DNA from: Thermocaproicibacter sp036741535
GTDB taxonomy: Bacteria; Bacillota; Clostridia; Oscillospirales; Acutalibacteraceae
DNA length: 8,826 nt
Reading direction: 5' to 3'
Assembly (NCBI GenBank): GCA_036741535.1
Contig: DAINSB010000101.1
Span: 1-8,826 of the forward strand
Below, in pieces: positions 6,072 through 8,826 of this stretch. The translations under genes and the position numbers were made by a program. Numbering within the stretch: the stretch's first letter is position 1; each line of letters starts with the position of its first letter. Below the pieces are notes generated by a model, which saw nothing but the letters and a program-made list of their open reading frames with translations, ran no database searches and was not told where the DNA came from.

Positions 6072-7072
6072 TCGGCATTTCAAACGAGAACGGGATCCTG
6101 CGCAAGAGCGGGAGCGTGCAGCCCGCCTCCGGAAACTCGGTGCCGGACGAAGCGGCGCTCGAGCAGATCAACCGCTTCACGCGCAGGAATTTTACGGCGG
6201 AAGAACTCTATGTTTTCCCGGTGGCGCTGTGCGACAACGAGATCGACCGCGACGGCGAACGGTTCACGGTACAGGCCCTGGGGAAACTCGCGGAGCTTTT
6301 CGTGGGCAGGACGGGCATCCTCGACCACAGCCCGAAGGCGGAGAACCAGACCGCGCGCATCTACGCCTGTGCGGTGGAGACGGACGACACGCGCAGAACG
6401 TCGGCCGGGGAGCCCTATGTGCGGCTCGTGGCGCATGCGTACCTGCCGAAGACGGAGGCGAACGCGGAGTTCATCGCGCAGCTCGAGGCTGGCATCAGGA
6501 AGGAAGTCAGCGTGAGTTGCGCCGTCGCCAGCGTGACGTGCAGCGTGTGCGGCGCGGACCTCGCGAATGGCTCCTGCCGGCACGTGCGGGGGAAGACCTA
6601 CGGCAACGCGGTGTGCTGCGCCGTGCTGGACGACCCCACGGACGCCTACGAGTGGTCGTTCGTCGCGGTGCCGGCCCAAAAGGAGGCGGGTGTGATGAAA
6701 CGTTTCCAGCCGGGCGCCGGCGCGGGGGAAATCCTGAAATCGCTGGCGAAAACGGACGGGGACGCCGTCCTGACCAAAGCGCAGGCGGCGGCGCTCCTGC
6801 GGGAGGTCTCCCGCCTCGAAAGCGAGGCGGCGGCGGGACGCGAATACCGGGAATCGATGAAGAAGGAATTCCGCCGGCTCGGCGGGCTGGCGGAGCCGGA
6901 GCTTCCCGCCCGGACGCTCGACCGCGCGGCCGAAGGGATGGAGATCGGCGACCTCAGGCTCTGGTGCGCGTCGTTCCGGAAGCGGGCGGCGGAAGTCCTT
7001 CCGCTCGCGCCCCAGCTCTGCGCGCCGGAAAAGAAGGCGGAATCGGACGGCAACGGCCCGTTCCGCATTTAG
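6068..7072 (+). CDS. Prohead protease-like protein with scaffold-like C-terminal region
   Basis: This 334-residue protein lies between portal and capsid genes, the slot for the prohead protease and scaffold. Residues ~45-205 look like an HK97/U35-type serine protease: ELYVFPVALCDNEIDRDGERF, then GRTGILDHSP with a candidate catalytic His87, and KEVSVSCAV with a candidate Ser148 or Ser150, followed by EWSFVAVPAQ. A Cys-rich insert CSVCG ... CRH (Cys158, Cys161, Cys170, His172) could bind zinc and is unusual for this family. Residues 210-334 are Ala/Glu/Lys/Arg-rich and helical, like a scaffold. The GTG start at 6068 overlaps the portal stop as GTGA, but AAAGGGGA touches it too closely, so a later GTG (6116) is possible. 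The protease role is inferred from motifs and position, not proven. Confidence 0.65.
   Translation: MIGISNENGILRKSGSVQPASGNSVPDEAALEQINRFTRRNFTAEELYVFPVALCDNEIDRDGERFTVQALGKLAELFVGRTGILDHSPKAENQTARIYACAVETDDTRRTSAGEPYVRLVAHAYLPKTEANAEFIAQLEAGIRKEVSVSCAVASVTCSVCGADLANGSCRHVRGKTYGNAVCCAVLDDPTDAYEWSFVAVPAQKEAGVMKRFQPGAGAGEILKSLAKTDGDAVLTKAQAAALLREVSRLESEAAAGREYRESMKKEFRRLGGLAEPELPARTLDRAAEGMEIGDLRLWCASFRKRAAEVLPLAPQLCAPEKKAESDGNGPFRI
6695..7072 (+). CDS. Candidate nested capsid scaffold from an internal start
   Basis: Inside the protease-like gene, an in-frame ATG at 6695 follows AAAAGGAGG (6678-6686) by eight bases, one of the strongest ribosome binding sites in the window. Starting there gives a 125-residue protein, MKRFQPGAGAGEILKSL onward, mainly charged and helical with SRLESEAAAGREYRESMKKE as a likely coiled coil. 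This is the design of lambda C/Nu3, where the scaffold is the separately translated C-terminal part of the protease. The arrangement is seen; separate synthesis is inferred. The ribosome binding site could be a chance result of the Gln-Lys-Glu-Ala codons. Confidence 0.45.
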   Translation: MKRFQPGAGAGEILKSLAKTDGDAVLTKAQAAALLREVSRLESEAAAGREYRESMKKEFRRLGGLAEPELPARTLDRAAEGMEIGDLRLWCASFRKRAAEVLPLAPQLCAPEKKAESDGNGPFRI

Positions 7073-7364
7073 ATGTTAGAAAGGGCAAGGAGAAGAGCCC
7101 TTGACCTTGGGGCATTGTGGCGAGGTTGAGCTATGCACAAAAGGCAGCGGCTCTCGTGGTTGAGCGGAACGATGTGTTGCCTGAGGCCAAACCAACGGCG
7201 GCACCGCCGGATTCAAAAAAGCAGGCTGCCGTTGCGGCTTTTCAACGGTGCGGGCCCAGTCTGCGAAAAATTTACTCCGGACGGCCTGGGGCCGGAGCCT
7301 TTACAACCTGTAAGATCAACGTATCCTTTTGCAGAAATTTATTGCTGAATTGGGGGAAAAGAAA
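7073..7364 (+). other. 292-base non-coding segment interrupting the head operon
   Basis: All other junctions in this operon overlap or are under 20 bases, so this gap is exceptional. It begins with the 22-base motif shared with 2789-2810. Four inverted repeats can be seen: AAGGGC 7081-7086 with GCCCTT 7097-7102; the CGGCGG-CA-CCGCCG palindrome around 7196-7210; CCGTTG 7229-7234 with CAACGG 7243-7248; and CTCCGG 7275-7280 with CCGGAG 7292-7297. None is followed by a T-run, so they are not standard terminators. A GTG-started frame (7117-7428) crosses the segment but runs on out of frame into the next gene and resembles nothing I know. It could be an inserted repeat, a structured RNA leader, or the decayed remains of a phage gene. 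Confidence 0.5.
7300..7327 (+). promoter_or_regulatory. Possible promoter for the decoration and capsid genes
   Basis: TTTACA (7300-7305, five of six consensus bases) is followed after 16 bases by TATCCT (7322-7327, four of six). Transcription would begin near 7334, about 30 bases before the decoration-protein start. An extra promoter here would raise the supply of the two most abundant shell proteins. The prediction rests on sequence match only. Confidence 0.35.
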
Positions 7365-7709
7365 ATGGAAATCTGCTTCAACGGGATCGGGGAAACGGTG
7401 GCGACTTTCATCGCCGGCGCCGGCGTAACGGCCGGCATGCCGGTCAAAATGACAGGGAACGGCACGGTGGGGGCCTGCGCCGCGGGCGACGACTTCTGCG
7501 GCGTGGCGCTGAACGTGCGGTGCGGGTACGCCGCCGTGCAGCTTGCCGGCTACGCGGCGCTGCCTTACGACGGAACGGCGCCCGCGGTGGGCTGGCAGAG
7601 CCTTTCCGCCGCGGAGGGCGGGAAGATCGCGGTCGCCGCGACGGGCGGCAGGCAGCATCTCGTGCTCGACGTGGACCAGACGGCCGGCACCTGCGGCTTG
7701 ATTCTTTAA
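7365..7709 (+). CDS. Small head protein, probable capsid decoration protein
   Basis: This 114-residue protein directly precedes the major capsid gene, where many tailed phages encode a decoration or stabilising protein that sits on the outside of the shell. It is rich in Gly, Ala, Val and Thr with alternating hydrophobic residues (GETVATFIAGAGVTAGMPVK; GYAAVQLAGYAALPYDG), suggesting an all-beta fold, with no signal peptide or membrane segment. I chose the ATG at 7365-7367 because GGGGGA (7352-7357) lies seven bases upstream; an ATG at 7329 in the same frame lacks a clear ribosome binding site. The stop is 16 bases before the capsid start. The assignment rests on position, size and composition; I see no diagnostic motif. 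Confidence 0.55.
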   Translation: MEICFNGIGETVATFIAGAGVTAGMPVKMTGNGTVGACAAGDDFCGVALNVRCGYAAVQLAGYAALPYDGTAPAVGWQSLSAAEGGKIAVAATGGRQHLVLDVDQTAGTCGLIL

Positions 7710-7725
7710 GAGGAGGAATGAAACC

Positions 7726-8739
7726 ATGGCTTTCTATGAATCGCTGAAACTCGAAAAAGGCATGTACGGCGCGCCCGGAAAATCCTTTACCCAGATGCTG
7801 GAGGAGCTCGACCCCTCCGCAGGCTATGCGGGCACGCCGCTCGAAGGGCTCGACGCTTTCCAGCGCCAGCTCAAACGGTTCGACATCCACGCGGGCGGGC
7901 CGGGCTCCGACCGCATCGAAAAATTTTTCCAGACGGGCGACTCCGCCGCGCTGTTCCCGGAATACGTCGCGCGCTCCGTGCGGCAGGGGATGGAGATGGA
8001 GAACCTGCTGCCCTCGCTCGTCGCAACGGTGACGGACATCGACTCGCTCGACTACCGGACCATCGAGTCCGTGCCGACGGCGGACGACCGGTCGCTTCGG
8101 ACCGTGGCGGAGGGCGCGGCGCTGCCGCAGACTTCCGTTCGCACGCGCGACAGCCTCGTGCATCTGAAAAAGCGCGGCAGGATGCTTGTGGCGAGCTACG
8201 AGGCCCTGCGCTTCCAGCGGATCGACCTGTTCACCGTCACGCTGCGGCAGATCGGCGCGTACATCGCCCGCACGCAGCTTTCGGACGCCGTGGACGTGCT
8301 CTTAAACGGCGACGACGGCGACAGCCCGGCGACGGCAATCGCCGCCGAGGGCTCGAAGCCGGACTATGCCGACATGGTGTCGCTGTGGGGGGCCCTGGTG
8401 CCCTACCGCCTGAACGCGATGCTCGGCTCGACGGCGGCGGTCAAGGACATCCTCACCATCGCGGAGTTCAAGGACGCGCAGGCGGGCCTGAATTTCCAGG
8501 GCACGGGCAAGCTGCTTTCGCCGCTCGGGGCCGCGCTGCTGCACGACCCGGACATGGCGGCGGAAAAGATCATCGGCCTCGACAAGACCTGTGCGCTCGA
8601 GATGGTCCGCGCGGGCGGCGTGCAGACCGATTCCGACCGGCTGATCGACCGCCAGATGGAGCGCGCGGGCGTCAGCGTGATCTCCGGCTTCTCGCGCATC
8701 TTCGGCGACGCGGTCAGGGTGCTGACCTACGGCGCATGA
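7726..8739 (+). CDS. Major capsid protein (HK97-fold, probable)
   Basis: This 337-residue protein is the likely shell subunit. It has the expected place in the head module, the expected length, and the best ribosome binding site of the operon (AGGAGG 7711-7716, nine bases before the ATG). The N-terminal ~90 residues are charged and flexible. They are followed by the FPEYVARSVRQGMEMENLLPSLVATVTDID block and DYRTIESVP, typical of the start of the HK97-fold core and E-loop in Firmicute phage capsids. Later come a long helix (IDLFTVTLRQIGAYIARTQLSDAVDVLLNG) like the spine helix and a C-terminal beta-rich A-domain ending ISGFSRIFGDAVRVLTYGA. A protease and scaffold candidate upstream fits a processed capsid. 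The stop overlaps the next start as ATGA. The fold is inferred from pattern, not from an alignment. Confidence 0.82.
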   Translation: MAFYESLKLEKGMYGAPGKSFTQMLEELDPSAGYAGTPLEGLDAFQRQLKRFDIHAGGPGSDRIEKFFQTGDSAALFPEYVARSVRQGMEMENLLPSLVATVTDIDSLDYRTIESVPTADDRSLRTVAEGAALPQTSVRTRDSLVHLKKRGRMLVASYEALRFQRIDLFTVTLRQIGAYIARTQLSDAVDVLLNGDDGDSPATAIAAEGSKPDYADMVSLWGALVPYRLNAMLGSTAAVKDILTIAEFKDAQAGLNFQGTGKLLSPLGAALLHDPDMAAEKIIGLDKTCALEMVRAGGVQTDSDRLIDRQMERAGVSVISGFSRIFGDAVRVLTYGA

Positions 8740-8826
8740 TCACGCTTGACCGGAGCGATGTGCTGGCGCGTTTCGCCCTGCTGACCGGCCTGGGCGAAAG
8801 GGCGGAGCGGTATCTGCCGCTCTGCT
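8736..8826 (+). CDS. Probable head-completion / head-tail connector protein (partial, 5' end only)
   Basis: Only the first 30 codons (MITLDRSDVLARFALLTGLG and following, to LPLC) lie in the window. The ATG overlaps the capsid stop by ATGA, so it is translationally coupled. In tailed-phage head modules the gene after the capsid is usually a small helical connector that joins the portal to the tail, and the short helical start agrees with that. The sequence is too short to identify the family. Confidence 0.5.
   Translation, partial: MITLDRSDVLARFALLTGLGERAERYLPLC

Noticed and set aside
4851..6083. 410-codon antisense frame opposite the portal gene
   Set aside because: Arg/His/Pro-rich composition typical of an antisense shadow, no ribosome binding site, no recognisable domain.
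7117..7428. GTG-started frame of 103 codons across the insert
   Set aside because: It runs into the decoration gene in a different frame, lacks a ribosome binding site and has no recognisable motif; its Ala-rich stretch can arise from GC-rich repeats.

Overview
The window looks like chromosomal DNA of a high-GC anaerobic Firmicute, most likely a Clostridia / Oscillospiraceae (Ruminococcaceae)-type bacterium. The basis is a DegV-family lipid-binding protein, a CPBP membrane protease and a YtrA-type GntR regulator of ABC-2 transporters, all Gram-positive in flavour, with strong AGGAGG-type ribosome binding sites and GC-rich codons. The taxon is inferred from gene content only.

Left part (1-3257), leftward genes. 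A degV gene (76-948) and a CPBP-family intramembrane protease gene (1085-2212) each have a recognisable promoter. They are followed by the wreck of a GntR/ABC-transporter operon: a complete-looking YtrA-type regulator gene (2799-3179), no ATPase gene where one is expected, about 110 bases of unexplained sequence, and only the C-terminal ~128 codons of an ABC-2 permease (2300-2685). The regulator is preceded by a perfect 32-base palindrome (3226-3257) overlapping its promoter, very probably its operator.

Right part (3360-8826), rightward genes. This is a tightly packed tailed-phage head module in canonical order: terminase small-subunit-like protein, PBSX-type terminase large subunit, portal, a prohead-protease-like protein with a scaffold-like tail (possibly also made separately from an internal start at 6695), a small decoration-like protein, the major capsid protein, and the start of a probable head-completion gene that runs off the window. 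Most junctions overlap by a few bases. Together these genes would build and fill a capsid: protease and scaffold shape the prohead, the portal marks one vertex, and the terminase packages DNA.

Two points stand out. The head module begins about 100 bases from the bacterial GntR operator, with no integrase, repressor or replication gene between them. This could be a decayed prophage, a phage split by rearrangement, or a domesticated gene-transfer-agent-like cluster; the window cannot decide. The packed operon is also broken once, at 7073-7364, by a 292-base hairpin-rich segment carrying a possible promoter for the capsid genes. Its left edge shares a 22-base motif (20 matches) with the odd segment behind the GntR gene, suggesting a dispersed repeat. 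No tRNA, rRNA, CRISPR array or recognisable transposase gene was seen.
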